Assembly: GCA_907165135.1 (NCBI GenBank)
Contig: OU015566.1
Location: 3,846,501 to 3,910,500, forward strand
Direction: 5' to 3'
DNA from: Oikopleura dioica
Taxonomy: Eukaryota; Chordata; Appendicularia; Copelata; Oikopleuridae
DNA: 64,000 nucleotides
Part shown: one piece after another, positions 43,910-54,854 of the stretch
Position numbering within the stretch: position 1 is the first letter of the stretch
Layout: every line of letters starts with the position of its first letter
Notes under the pieces: generated by a model
Seen by the model: the letters and a program-made list of their open reading frames with translations, nothing else
The model's database searches: none
What the model was told of the DNA's origin: nothing
Position numbers and translations under genes: made by a program

Positions 43910-46900
43910 TTATTCTTTTCCAAGACGATTGATGTAATTGGCAAAGACCTCCATTCCCTTCGTGTAATTGATTCGGTTGAGCTTTTCGTTCTGTGAGTGA
44001 GCTCCGTCGTCGCAAGATCCCATCGGCAGAAGGAGGACGGACTTTTTCGTGACTTCTTCGAAAACGAGCGTGACTAAAAGTGACGTTTCAGAGTAATTTC
44101 TGATTAAATCTTTAATCAGCCCAGTTTTTGGTTTTTATTATTCTACACATTTTCTTACTTGGAATGGAGCCACCTTCTCTTGTCAAATCCGGCTTGACAC
44201 CCCAAACATCGGTGACCGCGTTGATAGCTGCTTGAAAGTTGGGAGTGCTCGTTTCCGCTTTCCATGGGCGCCCGGGTTTCTTTGCAAGATAGCACTTGAC
44301 CTCGTTCTGAGTGCCTAGAGATTCATGAACCTTCATGACATGCGATACGACGGCCTTTTCCACGTGGTCGAACGTCATCGACGGAACGAGGCGAATCGAG
44401 AATTTTCCAATTACTTTTCCCGGAATCACGGTTTTCTCGCCTGGCTCAGCAAAAGCGCCCTAAAATATCATTTTCACTGAATGATTGACGACAGTCAATT
44501 TTTACCTGCCAGCCATGAACAGAAAGAGTAGGGAAACGCCATCTTCTCATCAAAAGATCTGCTTTGTTGTCTTCTGTAAGCTTGGCAGCAGCAAGATCGC
44601 CTCGGAAATCTTCGATGCTGAAGTCGATTGTTTTGTACGTTTCGAGCTCTTCATCAGTTACTGGATCAACCTGAAAACTTGTATGAAAACTTAAGGGTAT
44701 GGTACGCGCACAGGGTCAAGTCTCAGAATCGGTTTTTGACCAAATATTCTGAATCCCCATGAAATTCTGACCAAAAAACTCCATATGAGTATTAACTCTA
44801 TCTCAACCCATTTTTCCACAAATGAAATTAAAAGTGGCGAAAATTAGTGCATTTTGGCTAAAAGGCGGAAATTATAAAATTTTTACTATTTTTGGTCGTT
44901 ATGATAGGGTGTCATATGATACCTTTTTGGAAAGCTCACGTTCAGGACATTTATTTGCGATAAATACGGCGCCTTTTGGGCTATGCCCGCAAGGCAATTC
45001 ACAGAGCCAAAGGGACGAAAAATAGGTACCTTCGTACTTTAAAATTTTTTACATAAAAAATTTTAACCAATTGAAAAAAGCTCGTGTAATTTTTAAGATA
45101 AGCGTCTGAACTTTACTATAAAAAAGTATTGGAGGGGTTTTCTATCGTAACTTCAGAGGAGTGTTTCTCTTCATATAGGCTTATTTCGCGTATTTTGACC
45201 GAGACGACAACTTTGAGCCACCCGCACGTGAGTTCTTTGTTGGAATTTAGGAAAAAGCTCGTGTAAATCAGAAGATCTAAGATCGAACTTCATCTTAAGC
45301 TATTGTACACTCTCCCAGCATTGACAGGGTCAGAGAAGTGTTCCTCTGCTTTGGGCCTCCGCGCGTACCATAGCCTTAAATAATGAAATTATCGTATTGA
45401 TTTTCCCATTTCTATTTTATGCGTCTTTCTTCCGAGCTTGTGAATCATTTTTTACAACGAATCTGAAAACATACGCTCAATTTGTGAACCCCCACTTTTC
45501 CTCTATTTATGGCTTTCGAATCTCACCTGATCCATAACTCCCGGAACCTTGATCTTCCCATTCGGTTCGACCATCGAGGCAAAAATATGCGACAATTCAA
45601 CGGTAGCTTCATGAACACTTCCGCCAAAGACGCCCGAATGCAGATCCTGCTTGGCGCAAACAACTTCAATATAGAAATACATCTGTCCTCTTAGCCCGTA
45701 GGTCACGCATGGCTTTGACTTGCCAAGAAAGTAGTTGTCCGAAATGCAAACCCAGTCGACATTTGTTTCGAAAAAGTCGGGCCTGCCGCGCACGACACCT
45801 TCCAAGTTCACAGAGCCGGACTCTTCCATCCCTTCCAAGCAAAATTTGATGTTGATTGGGATCTCTGTGTTCGTCTTTTGGTAACTCTCGATGACATTGA
45901 CCCAGCCAAGGACGGGGCCTTTGTCGTCGGTACTTCCTCGGCCAAACATCTTCCCGTCTTTTTCTGTGAGAACAAATGGGTCTGTATCCCAGCCATCAGA
46001 TTTCAAAGCGGGCTGAAGAAAAATTAAAAATCCAATTCCAAATCAAATTTGAAAACCAACCTGAACATCCATGTGGCCATAAATCAGAAGAGTCTTCTTC
46101 TTCGGGTCTTCTCCCAATTTCCCAAGGATAACCGGCGGAAGAGGTCGAGTAACTCCATCGTGCATCTTCTGAGTTCCAATGTCGACCATTTCCGTTGTGG
46201 CGCCGATCGTATGGAGTAGCTTCTGCGCAGGGCTGCCCAATCGGACAAAAAATCTTGGTCTCGGCGATCCGATTCCGATCCGATCCGATCCGAACCTCAT
46301 CCGATCCGACCGATTTCCGATCCGATTACCGATTCCGATCGGATTTTCCAATTCCGATCGGAAAAACATGTCCGATCGGAAAATTTTCCGATCGGAAAAA
46401 TCAAGGAAGATTTTCAATTTTCAAAAAGTGGCAGTTTATTCAATAGTGTTCATGGCGACAGTAGAAACAGGTTTTTTATACTGCTGCAAAATGGTGGAGC
46501 ACTTTTGACTGAAAGAGAATGTTCGTTTATGTATAATCTGAGATTTTCGAAAGATTATCTCAAGAGGAAGGCCAAATCGACAAAAATTGTACACTTCGTT
46601 TTACGGGGTTCTTTAGGTAGCTTCGGCTATAGGGGTTAAACTCAACATTTTTTAGTTCTCTTTTTTGTATCTTTTTAGAGAAAGGTGTGTAGTGTGTTAA
46701 ATAAGCTTTTGGTGCCTTCAACATCACTGGTGGTGGAGCAATGACGTCATGAATCCGGAATTTCCGATTGGTCATAAAAATGGGGGACATAATAAAATTG
46801 AAAAGTGCTTACAATCTATATAGATCTGCAATTTCATCACTTAGAGTTGTTCCTTACATCAATATCAAGCATTCTTGATATGTTTGGCGCAAACACCAGT

Positions 46901-47513
46901 GTTTTTGGTGGAGTAATGACGTCATCAAGATTTTTTCCTATGATTATAGTGTATTTTTGAGCAGCTGATTAATCCACCGCCAGTTATGGTGTTGACACCA
47001 AAAGCTTATTTAACACACTACAGACACTCCCCAACTTGGTGCAAAAGAGAGAATTGAAAAATCTTGACTCTAACACCTCCACCAATTAGGAGCAGAATAA
47101 AGAAAAAATAAGTCTAGAAAAAAGCCTATGTGAATAAAGTCCCTGGCCTATGTGAATTAAGTCCCTGGCGCCATCTTTGGTAGCTTTTTAGTGGTTCGAT
47201 CCGACGGGGATCCGAATTTTCCGATCGGAAATTCCGATCCGATTTTACCGATCGGAACCGATTTTCCCGATCGGACATGACAAAAATTTTCTCATCCGAT
47301 CCGACCGATTACCGATCCGATTCCGATCGGATCGGATTTCCGATCGGATTCCGATCCGATTGGGCAGCCCTGCTTCTGCGTCTCGTGCATTTGCCGAATG
47401 CACTCATCTCGATGATCTGGGGAGCCAGAAATGGAAGCGATAGAAACTGCTTCTGCTAGTCTATCGACCCACTTTTGCTCGTTTTCTTTCAGGTGATTTA
47501 TAACAGCCTCCAT
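43910..47513 (-). CDS. CNDP2: Cytosolic non-specific dipeptidase-like (CNDP2, M20), copy 1, with MITE in the first exon
   Basis: Landmarks in order: MEAVINHLKENEQKW, ECIRQMHETQ | KLLHTIGATTEMVDIG, LIYGHMDVQ (metal His and Asp), [14 protein letters not shown] (bridging Asp), [10 protein letters not shown] (catalytic/metal Glu), [37 protein letters not shown], and [13 protein letters not shown] (metal His). All M20 dinuclear-zinc residues are kept. The frame is interrupted between HETQ and KLLH by a 1145-bp hAT-like element with an 8-bp duplication; the protein is otherwise complete. A ~860-nt intron (about 44667-45527) holds another MITE. CNDP2 cleaves Cys-Gly and other dipeptides in the cytosol. 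Whether this copy is functional depends on splicing of the element. Confidence 0.8.
44690..45376. mobile_element. MITE in an intron of dipeptidase copy 1
   Basis: Left end TTAAGGGTATGGTACGCGC is mirrored by GCGCGTACCATAGCCTTAA at the right end, with one mismatch over 19 bases. The interior shows no long frame. Confidence 0.7.
46228..47372. mobile_element. hAT-like element in the first coding exon of dipeptidase copy 1
   Basis: Ends CAGGGCTGCCCAATCGGA and TCCGATTGGGCAGCCCTG, an hAT-type CAGGG terminus. The 8-bp CTTCTGCG duplication is exact (46220-46227, 47373-47380). The subterminal parts are made of GATCCGATC/CCGATCGGA words. A second inverted pair around GTGTTAAATAAGCTTTTGGTG (about 46690 and 47010) lies inside. 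Confidence 0.88.
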
Positions 47514-47686
47514 TTTTCCAGTCTAAAAATTGTGAAGTTAAAGTTTGATCATGAAAATGGCAAATTATCTTTGATAAATTAAAAGAAAGAATGAACTGTA
47601 ATCATCAGTAACATGTAAATCAGAACGTTGAAAGATTGGAATCCGTAGGAGAAAAAGATTTTTGACTAATATAGACTAAATAAAGA

Positions 47687-49788
47687 CTATTCTTTGCCCA
47701 GCCGGTGGATGTAGTTGGCAAAGACTTTCATGCCATTTGTGTAGTTGATTTTGTTGAGCTTTTCGTTTTGGGAATGAGCTCCATCGTCGCTGGAGCCCAT
47801 CGGGAGGAGTAGAACTGATCGACCCGTTACTTCTTCGAAGACCAAAGTGACTGAAGATAAAATTAAGGTGATGTGTTTTAAAATAAGGCGAGAGAACTAG
47901 GAGCATTTCAAAAAATGAAACATTTCGTCGGCAGGCGAAACCGTAAGAGATGTAATTGCACATGTGCAGTAAAACTAAGGTAATTGCATATATGCAATTA
48001 CTTAATAAAATGTTATGTATCATTTTGACGATGCTAACGAGACAAATGCGATCTTGATTTATCGAAATTAACAGTCACTTATGGTTAGGCTTATTTTAGG
48101 AAAAAATTGTCCGTTTTTCGACCTTCACTTATCTTCACCATTTTTTGTCCATTCGGGTTAATTTTTCAAACATTTTTTTCTAGAATTCTGTACCTCGTAC
48201 AGTATTCTAACCTCGATATTCGTCTTTTTTGACCTTGATTTACCCAAGAGGGGACAGAAATTTGAATTCATGAAGATATTTAGAAGGACATTTTTTCTAA
48301 AATAAGCCTACTTATGGTGTTTGTAAGAAACGCAAAACTTACTTGGAATAGAACATCCCTCTCTTGTCAAATCCGGCTTGACACCCCAGACATCCTCGAC
48401 AGCCTTAATCGCCGCCTGATAATTTGGAGTGGTGGTCTCCGCCTTCCAGGGCTTTCCGGGCCCCTTCGCCAAATAGCACTTGACTTGATTCCCAGTGCCA
48501 AGCTTGGCGTGAACCGCTTCGATGTGATCCTTGACGCACTTTTCAACGTGATCGAAGCTCATCGATGGGACCAGTCGGATCGAGAATTTGCCGATAACTT
48601 TTCCCGGAATGACGGTTTTCTCTCCTGGCTCGGCAAAGGCGCCCTGGATTCCATGGATCGAGAGAGAAGGCTCTCTCCATCGTCGCATCAGTAGTTTTGC
48701 CTAAGAACATATGTTTATACGTATTCTTTTACTTTCTTCTGAATCTTACCTTACTTTCTTCAGTCAGTTTATTCGTCCCAACATCAGCCTGATAGGCGCC
48801 CATATCAAAGTCAATGTCTGCATAAGTTTTCATCTCTTCTTCAGTCAAATCATCAACTTCTTTTCCAACACCGTCGATCAATATCTTCCCTTGAAAAAAC
48901 CGGTCTAAAGGAAAACAGATCTCTGTAGTGCGTACCTTTGACATCGACCAAACTTGAGAAAATATGGGAAAGTTCAACGGTAGCTTCGTGAACGCTACCG
49001 CCAAAGACGCCAGAGTGAAGATCTTGTTTTGCGCAAATGACTTCGAGGTAGAAATACATGCAGCCTCTTTCATGAGTTTTCCAAATCAACTCCTGCTATG
49101 ATCTTTTATGAAGATGAACTCATTCCTGAGGCCGTAGGTCACACATGGTTTGGTCTTTCCAAGGAAGTAATTGTCAGAAATGCAGACCCAATCAACATTC
49201 GTCTTGAAAAAGTCATCCCTCTTTCTAACAAGCTCTTCAAGTCCAACTGAACCTGATTCTTCCATTCCTTCGAGGCAGAATTTGATATTAATCGGAATCT
49301 CCGTGTTCGTCTTTTGAAAACTCTCGATGACATTGACCCAGCCGAGGACTGGTCCCTTATCGTCCGTGCTTCCTCGGCCGTACATCTTTCCATCTTTTTC
49401 TGTGAGCACAAAAGGGTCGGTATCCCATCCGTCGGATCTAAGAGCCGGTTGGACATCTAGATGGCCGTAGATAAGTAGAGTCTTCTTGTTTGGGTCGTCT
49501 CCGAGTTTGGCGAGAATGACGGGCGGAAGAGGGTGACTTTTACCATCGTGCATCGTGTGAGATCCTGAAATTAAGGTCTCTATTTTCGGTCGACGATTTC
49601 ATACCTAAATCGACGATTTCGGTAGAGCAACCGAGTTCCTTGAGCATTTTATCCGCAACATGCATCTGCTCAATCGTCTGTGGCCGATTGTCTGGTGAGC
49701 AAGAAATTGAAGCAATGGCGACATTCTGGGAAAGTCTCTCCACCCATTTCTTCTCATTGGCGTCGAGGAATTCGATCACTTTGTCCAT
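47687..49788 (-). CDS. CNDP2: Cytosolic non-specific dipeptidase-like (CNDP2, M20), copy 2
   Basis: Complete tandem paralogue: [107 protein letters not shown], and [13 protein letters not shown], ending HRLGKE. Metal ligands and the catalytic Glu are intact; one Gly of the usual TREGGSIP is Cys. Between TYGLR and GCMYFYLEV lies a 59-nt intron (49125-49067) that is GA-AG if the length of copy 1 and of animal CNDP2 is kept; a GT six bases further would add two residues. Copy 1 has no intron there. The 3' exon ends close to copy 1's start, in the same orientation. Confidence 0.85.
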
Positions 49789-50140
49789 CTTTCTCTAAAT
49801 TGAAATTCGTTAAAATGGGGTGAGGATCATCGTTCCGCTGGGAGTTTCTTCTTTTTGTTGATAATTCAGCAAATACGCCCCTGTCGCAAATAAATATTTG
49901 AACGAAAATTAAATCTTCCGATTTTCTACCTAATCGGTATAAAAGAAAAAAAGAAAGAAACTCTGTATGATTCCGACGAAAATCTCACTTTTTCTAGCGA
50001 GCGCTTATTTGACAAGTGCTCCGAGAATCCCTCTCCCACCTGTCCAACCTCTTTTCCGGGCTCCACTTATTCACGTATAAAAACCAACCCAGTTCAAATC
50101 GTCCAAAACTCAAAGTTCAAAAAAGAGACAAAATTCCGTG

Positions 50141-51017
50141 ATGAAGATTTGTACAAATTTAGCTTCGCTTTCATTCGTCTTCGCCACTCCGGGGACATTT
50201 CCGTGGATCGAGGACAACGGGATTGATATTCAACAGGGATCGAGGGGAATAATAAGTATGAGGGGCTTATTTGTTCTAAGATAATGATGATTTTAAAATT
50301 AGATTTGCCGATTTATGAGTACGAGTACGAAGAAGATAATTCAACTTCAAATGAACGAGGAGCTATTCAGGTAAATTTAGATAGGACGATTAAGAAAGTT
50401 AGAGGGAAAATTTCAGCCTGATGCGAAATTGAACAAAATGATTGCCAATGCAAGGGACTGGATCGAGGCGTACGCAAAAGATTATCGAAAGAAAGAAAAA
50501 CTCATCAAAGTTGTGGACAAGTAAGTTCCCTATTTTTAAAAATTTAAACACAAAAAAATCAAGGATCGATGTCAAATTCAACAACGCTCTCAAAGCAAAA
50601 CTATGCGCGTATCCCGAAAACTCCCGAAGCTTGGGCGAGTTCGAACGATTCGAAGACGACTACTACGAGTTTGAAATCGAGGAAGCAATGGAAGAGGATT
50701 CTGACCCGACTGGCAGCGCGTTGATTTTGGCGAGAGGGAAGAAAAAAATTGACCCGATTGAAAAGGCGTTGAAATTCAAGAAAGGACTTGACAGGTAAAA
50801 TGATGACCTTTTTTTTGCCTTAAAAAATAATTTTAAATTAAGATGGAGAAACAACTACATCAACCAAGACTGCGAAAAAGCTGTCCGCCTCCCCACTTTA
50901 TCCCAAAAACTCTACCTTACCTTCGAAACCGCAATTATTTCTCAAAAATCATCGAAAGCCGACTACCGACTCCACAAAAGACAACGCAAATTATCCGTCA
51001 TCGAGCCTTCTTTCTGA
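50141..51017 (+). CDS. Secreted protein of unknown family
   Basis: Five or six short exons joined by 45-50-nt GT-AG introns give about 230 residues. The signal peptide is MKICTNLASLSFVFATPG. The mature protein is acidic at first (LPIYEYEYEEDNSTSNERG), then helical and charged (MIANARDWIEAYAKDYRKKE, ALKAKLCAYPENS, KKKIDPIEKALKFKKGLDRW), ending RQRKLSVIEPSF. Only a few Cys are present. I do not recognise a domain. It is directly followed by the thioredoxin-like gene on the same strand, about 155 bp away. Confidence 0.6.
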
Positions 51018-51171
51018 GAAAATCCGAAAGAAACAGCCTTTTTCTAATGCTTCGTCAGTCGAATTGACTACCACTAGTATTGACTCTTTCTTTTGTCCAA
51101 AAAATGTAATAAAAATCCCGAAGATCTTTTGTAATAAAAAAGTGGCTCAAAAACCGAGTTTTAATTTTTGA

Positions 51172-51732
51172 ATGGCGAGGAAAATCGAGAATTTTGAAGA
51201 GTTCAATGAGATTTTCGTCAACAAGGAAGGAAAAGGAGGAATTCGAGTGCTATTTATAAGCGCTACTGGTTGCGGAATCTGCAAGAATCTTGAAAAAAGA
51301 CTTCCAGCAACGGATTTACAAGGCGGCTTTTTCTAAAAACGAAGCCGCTGAGAATTTAAATAATATTAAAATGGTGGTTTTCGCGAAGCCGCTCCGCGGC
51401 TACTTTCTTATAAAAGGCGCTATAGCGGTATTTAATAACAACTCTCGAGATTCTTAAGCCCCGAGCGGCTTTCTCAAATCAACTGAAAGATGAGAAAATT
51501 GTAAATCAAAACTAAAGAACTAATCAAAGAATTCCCCGCTGTAAAATTCTACCGCGCGAATGTGGGAAACATAAAAGAACTAAAAGATCTGGTCTGGAGC
51601 CTGAATTCTCAATCCTATCTCGCCTGGCCTTTTTGGTTAATAAAAGAAGAAAACAAGGAAGAATTCACGATCGCAGAATCCTGCGCCGTCATTTTGAGAA
51701 TAAGAAATCACCTGCGAAATATTCAACTTTGA
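51172..51732 (+). CDS. Small thioredoxin-fold protein (CGIC motif)
   Basis: Exons 51172-51322 and 51518-51732 give 121 residues. The N-terminal half reads NEIFVNKEGKGGIRVLFISA then TGCGICKNLEKRLPATDLQ, a beta strand followed by a CxxC redox motif, and the second half EFPAVKFYRANVGNIKELKD, SYLAWPFWLIKEENKEEF includes the cis-Pro position. This is the thioredoxin fold, probably an oxidoreductase. The single intron (195 nt) has a GC-AG boundary (CAAG|gcggc...taaag|AA), the only one that fits the phase. It is made of GCCGC inverted repeats, so the intron itself looks transposon-derived. Confidence 0.7.
51323..51517. repeat. GCCGC palindromic foldback making up the intron of the thioredoxin-like gene
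   Basis: Begins GCGGCTTTTTC, contains AACGAAGCCGCTGAG, GCGAAGCCGCTCCGCGGC and ends near AGCGGCTTTCTC. Several arms can pair, like the GCCGC elements at 52448 and 58680. Confidence 0.6.
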
Positions 51733-51739
51733 AATAAAA

Positions 51740-52305
51740 ATTTTTTTTTCTGAATTTTTATTGAACATCGAAGGAAAAATGGTGCAGTAAACAGAAGAGA
51801 AGGAGAGAGAGAGGATAAAAACGAATTTTCTAAAAAGAGAAGTTTTGAATCTGGCTTAGATAGCCCATTTCAAAGCAGTCTTTTTGAATGACTGAAGCAG
51901 AGAAAAATAGAATAAGTTAGAAATAGAAATTCACTGGTCAGTTCTTGATAAGAAAATTCGACTACTCGGAATAGGGCGAATTAGAGCAAAGAATATGTTC
52001 GAAAACAAGGTCAAAAGGGGATAAAGTGCTTATTTTTCTAAATTGATTCTTTGCAATAATATTAGTGATAAAATAATATTCAATATTATTCAGGATGATG
52101 GAAAAAAGATGTTATAAAAAGGGGGGAAATAAAAACTGAAAAAGATGAAGAGAGAAAATTAAACGCAAGCTGGGAGATGAAAAAAAATGAGAGAGAATGG
52201 GAACGATTTCGAATAATCTCTCTAGAATTTTGTTTGGAGGTGCTGGTGGCGGTGGCAGGGCGACAAAACAAGAAATTCTTTCAATTGTTTCTAGAGTCGG
52301 ATGAA
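51740..52305. other. 3' region, no gene supported
   Basis: Purine-rich and AT-rich sequence downstream of the thioredoxin-like gene and of the convergent small basic gene. The open frames seen are low-complexity. Confidence 0.4.
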
Positions 52306-52782
52306 TTACATTGCTTTCGGCTTTGTTGATACGCTTTCTGAAGGAAATACGGTTAGTTACCGTTAACTTAGGCGGGGCCCCTAGGCGGTCCTGTGTACAA
52401 AACCTGAGTCAGGGTCTGACTAAGGGTCTGAAGGGGCTAAAAGGAAAAGCCGCGAAGCGGCTTATTTAAAAACGAAGCCGCTACGCAGCTTTTCTTTTTC
52501 ATACATTCAGACCCTTAGTCAGGGGCCCTGACTCAGGTTTTCCACAACCCGTCTGAAATTACCTGTACGATTGCGGCTGCGGTAAATTTCGCGCGCATTG
52601 TGAGGTCGAATCTCGACGAGTTTGTTTGAGGCAGATCGAATGAAGATTGAAGGTGACTCGCAGACTGAGTAAGTTCGTCTTCGCGACTTCTTTTTCTCCT
52701 TGGCCGGGATGGCGCCGGGCACTGGGGCTTCTTCTTCGACGATTTCGAATTCCATCTCTTCGAGGGAGAGGTCTAAGCTCAT
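52306..52782 (-). CDS. Small basic protein, 83 residues, unknown
   Basis: Exons 52782-52563 and 52337-52306 join in phase 1 (84 codons). The sequence runs MSLDLSLEEMEFEIVEEEAP, then KEKKKSRRRTYSVCESPSIF, NKLVEIRPHNAREIYRSRNR and ends ESVSTKPKAM. An acidic N-terminus, an RRRTYS kinase-like site and a basic tail suggest a nuclear or regulatory protein; no family recognised. The intron contains a complete foldback element. Confidence 0.5.
52391..52547. mobile_element. Foldback element of the CCTGAGTCAGG/GCCGC family, in an intron
   Basis: Starts AAAACCTGAGTCAGGGTCTG and ends CCCTGACTCAGGTTTTCC; the centre has AAGCCGCGAAGCGGCTT and AAGCCGCTACGCAGCTT. The two halves pair along most of the length. 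Confidence 0.75.
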
Positions 52783-53046
52783 TGCTCAAAAAAGATTTCT
52801 AAGAAAAAAAGTACAGGAATTTGTACTGACGCGTCAGCTTGTTCAAATAAAGAGGGGATGAACGTTCATCGTTTTAAATTGGTGATTGAAAATAAACATA
52901 GACTTGAATTTAGCCAAGACACTGTTCTCAAGAGGGGTGTGACTCGTGAGCGGAAAAAGGGTTGAAATTGATGTCTCGTGACTTTGAGTCGCCTGAAAAG
53001 GGCGATTCTAGAGCTAGCGATAGGTTCGGCAGCAGATGAAAAAATA

Positions 53047-53126
53047 ACCTGACTCAGGATTTTAAACTGAAGCCGCAAAGAATTTAAACGGCCCGCGGCT
53101 TTCGTAAATCCTGACTCAGGCTTTCA
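53047..53126. repeat. Short member of the CCTGAGTCAGG/GCCGC foldback family
   Basis: AACCTGACTCAGGATTTTAA is followed by GAAGCCGCAAAGAATTTAAA, then CCCGCGGCTT and CCTGACTCAGGCTTTC. It appears to be a decayed or deleted copy. Confidence 0.55.
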
Positions 53127-53637
53127 AAAAATCAAAAGTTCAAGAACAAAACTCAAATTGACGCAAGGGAAAAGCAAATTTACGCAAATTTGAACTTGCT
53201 GAATTTGTTCCTTTTTAACCATTTTGGGATGATGAAAATTATTTTGAGCAATTTCCTGATAGATCTTCTTCAAAGCTGCTGGAGAGGGACATTTTTTGGT
53301 TTTTTACGAAATCCAATTTCAAGTCTGAAAAGAAAATTATTAATTTCGAGCCAGTTAAAGCGATTTATTTATTATTCTACGAGAATTAGATAATAATCAG
53401 ACTATTGAATCATTTTATCTTAATTTATCAGTAAGTTTCATATGTATTTATCTCTTTAAAGTTTTCATAGAAAAAGTTCTCTATCTCTCTTCATATTTTA
53501 TCTCTCTTCCGGAAGAAATTTTAAACTCAGGAAATCTTTTTAGGGCTTCATTTTGTAAAAATAGAATTTTGAGTCGAACTTTTTTTCGACTCGATTTTCG
53601 CGTCTGAAGTCTGGGAGCACAGCAGAGTCAAGAAAAA

Positions 53638-53907
53638 ATGAAAAGAGACGATTTTCGACCAATGGGCGCGCGCCGAACGAACCAAGCTAAGAACAGTAAA
53701 AATTCAAAACACGTTTTTATTTTCGAAGGTATCAGCAAATTTGAAATAAAGAAGAAGGTGGGGCCACCCTTAGGTCAAATGAGAGCGTCACGAGATCTCG
53801 CTGCTCTCGTCGAATTGCCGGATTTGGCGAGTTCGCGCGAATTTTTTGATGAAATTGCAGTTTTTACTCGAAAATATAAATATTTTTTACATTTTTGCCG
53901 GGTCTGA
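53638..53907 (+). CDS. Hypothetical 89-residue ORF
   Basis: ATG start, MKRDDFRPMGARRTNQAKNS, then FIFEGISKFEIKKKVGPPLG and SREFFDEIAVFTRKYKYFLH. No motif recognised. Codon composition is plausible but single-frame evidence only. Confidence 0.25.
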   Translation: MKRDDFRPMGARRTNQAKNSKNSKHVFIFEGISKFEIKKKVGPPLGQMRASRDLAALVELPDLASSREFFDEIAVFTRKYKYFLHFCRV

Positions 53908-54091
53908 ATCATTTTCCACGAGTTCATTACGAACTTTTTCGATGAAAAATGTACAGGGAAATACAAAAATCGTCAATTTTGACCTAGGGTAACCACCTTT
54001 ATTCACTCTTCAACTTCGCAAAGCTGAGCTCTAGAACCTGGGCTCTTACTTACAAAGAAGATAAAAATGACTGTATTCGATTGATTATTCT

Positions 54092-54615
54092 GATAGATCA
54101 TCGTTTCCGGCAAGTTATTTTTCTACGGAAACGATGATCTGTCTTTTCTATATCGATGGATTCATTGCAATCATTCAGTTAATTTTTAACTGAATTAATT
54201 GAATGATTACATAACGTAATGAATCCATGTTATCAAAGTCGGTAAACCACGTGATTCGAAAAGAAACGCCTTCAAATTAACGACTTTAGTTTCAAAAACC
54301 GGAGAATCTTAAATTTGAAGGCGTTTCTTTTCGTTCAGAAAATTATTGAACTACTGTGTTGTCACATGATTTCTTGAATCAACACAGAAGTTCATCAGTC
54401 ACGTGGCTTTTCGAGTCGAAAGACTGATAATTTTGTTGTGAAAACAACCAAGTTTTTGGTTCAAACTTGGTTCGACTCAAGTGCGTTTCTCACGTGACCC
54501 GTTTCTCAGCGTCGAATTTTTTATTGAAAACGCACTCGACGTGGTGCTCATTTTGTTTGCAATAAAAATAATCCCACGCCGTGAAATGAGCTTCACGGGT
54601 GATAATCCAATAACA
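54092..54615. ncRNA. Cluster of six to eight consecutive stem-loops; candidate small-RNA (miRNA-like) cluster
   Basis: Consecutive inverted repeats without any coding frame. Hairpin 1 (54092-54143) has a ~18-bp perfect stem; hairpin 2 (54156-54228) a 23-bp stem with bulges; hairpin 3 (54257-54333) a perfect 20-bp stem (AAAAGAAACGCCTTCAAATT with its complement); hairpin 4 (54347-54394) about 13 bp. Further short palindromes lie at about 54393-54430, 54447-54473 and 54481-54536. The sizes suit pre-miRNAs, but near-perfect stems would also suit a decayed cluster of small MITEs. Strand cannot be decided. Confidence 0.35.
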
Positions 54616-54854
54616 CAGTGTTTTTTGTTCTCTTCATAATATGACCGAGTTTTTATTGTCAGGTTTTTTGTACAAAAATATGCTGTTCCGTATTTTTAAT
54701 ATCTTTGACGCTGTCGCCTTTGAGATGCTGCTAGAAGTCGAAGGCATTCTTGAACTGTCAAGATTCTGTCGTCCCAGAAAAACTCGTATTCTTCACAGTC
54801 TTTTCTGCTTCTTGGGCCCACTCCTGAAATTTTCTTATTGAAAAAAACGAGGTT

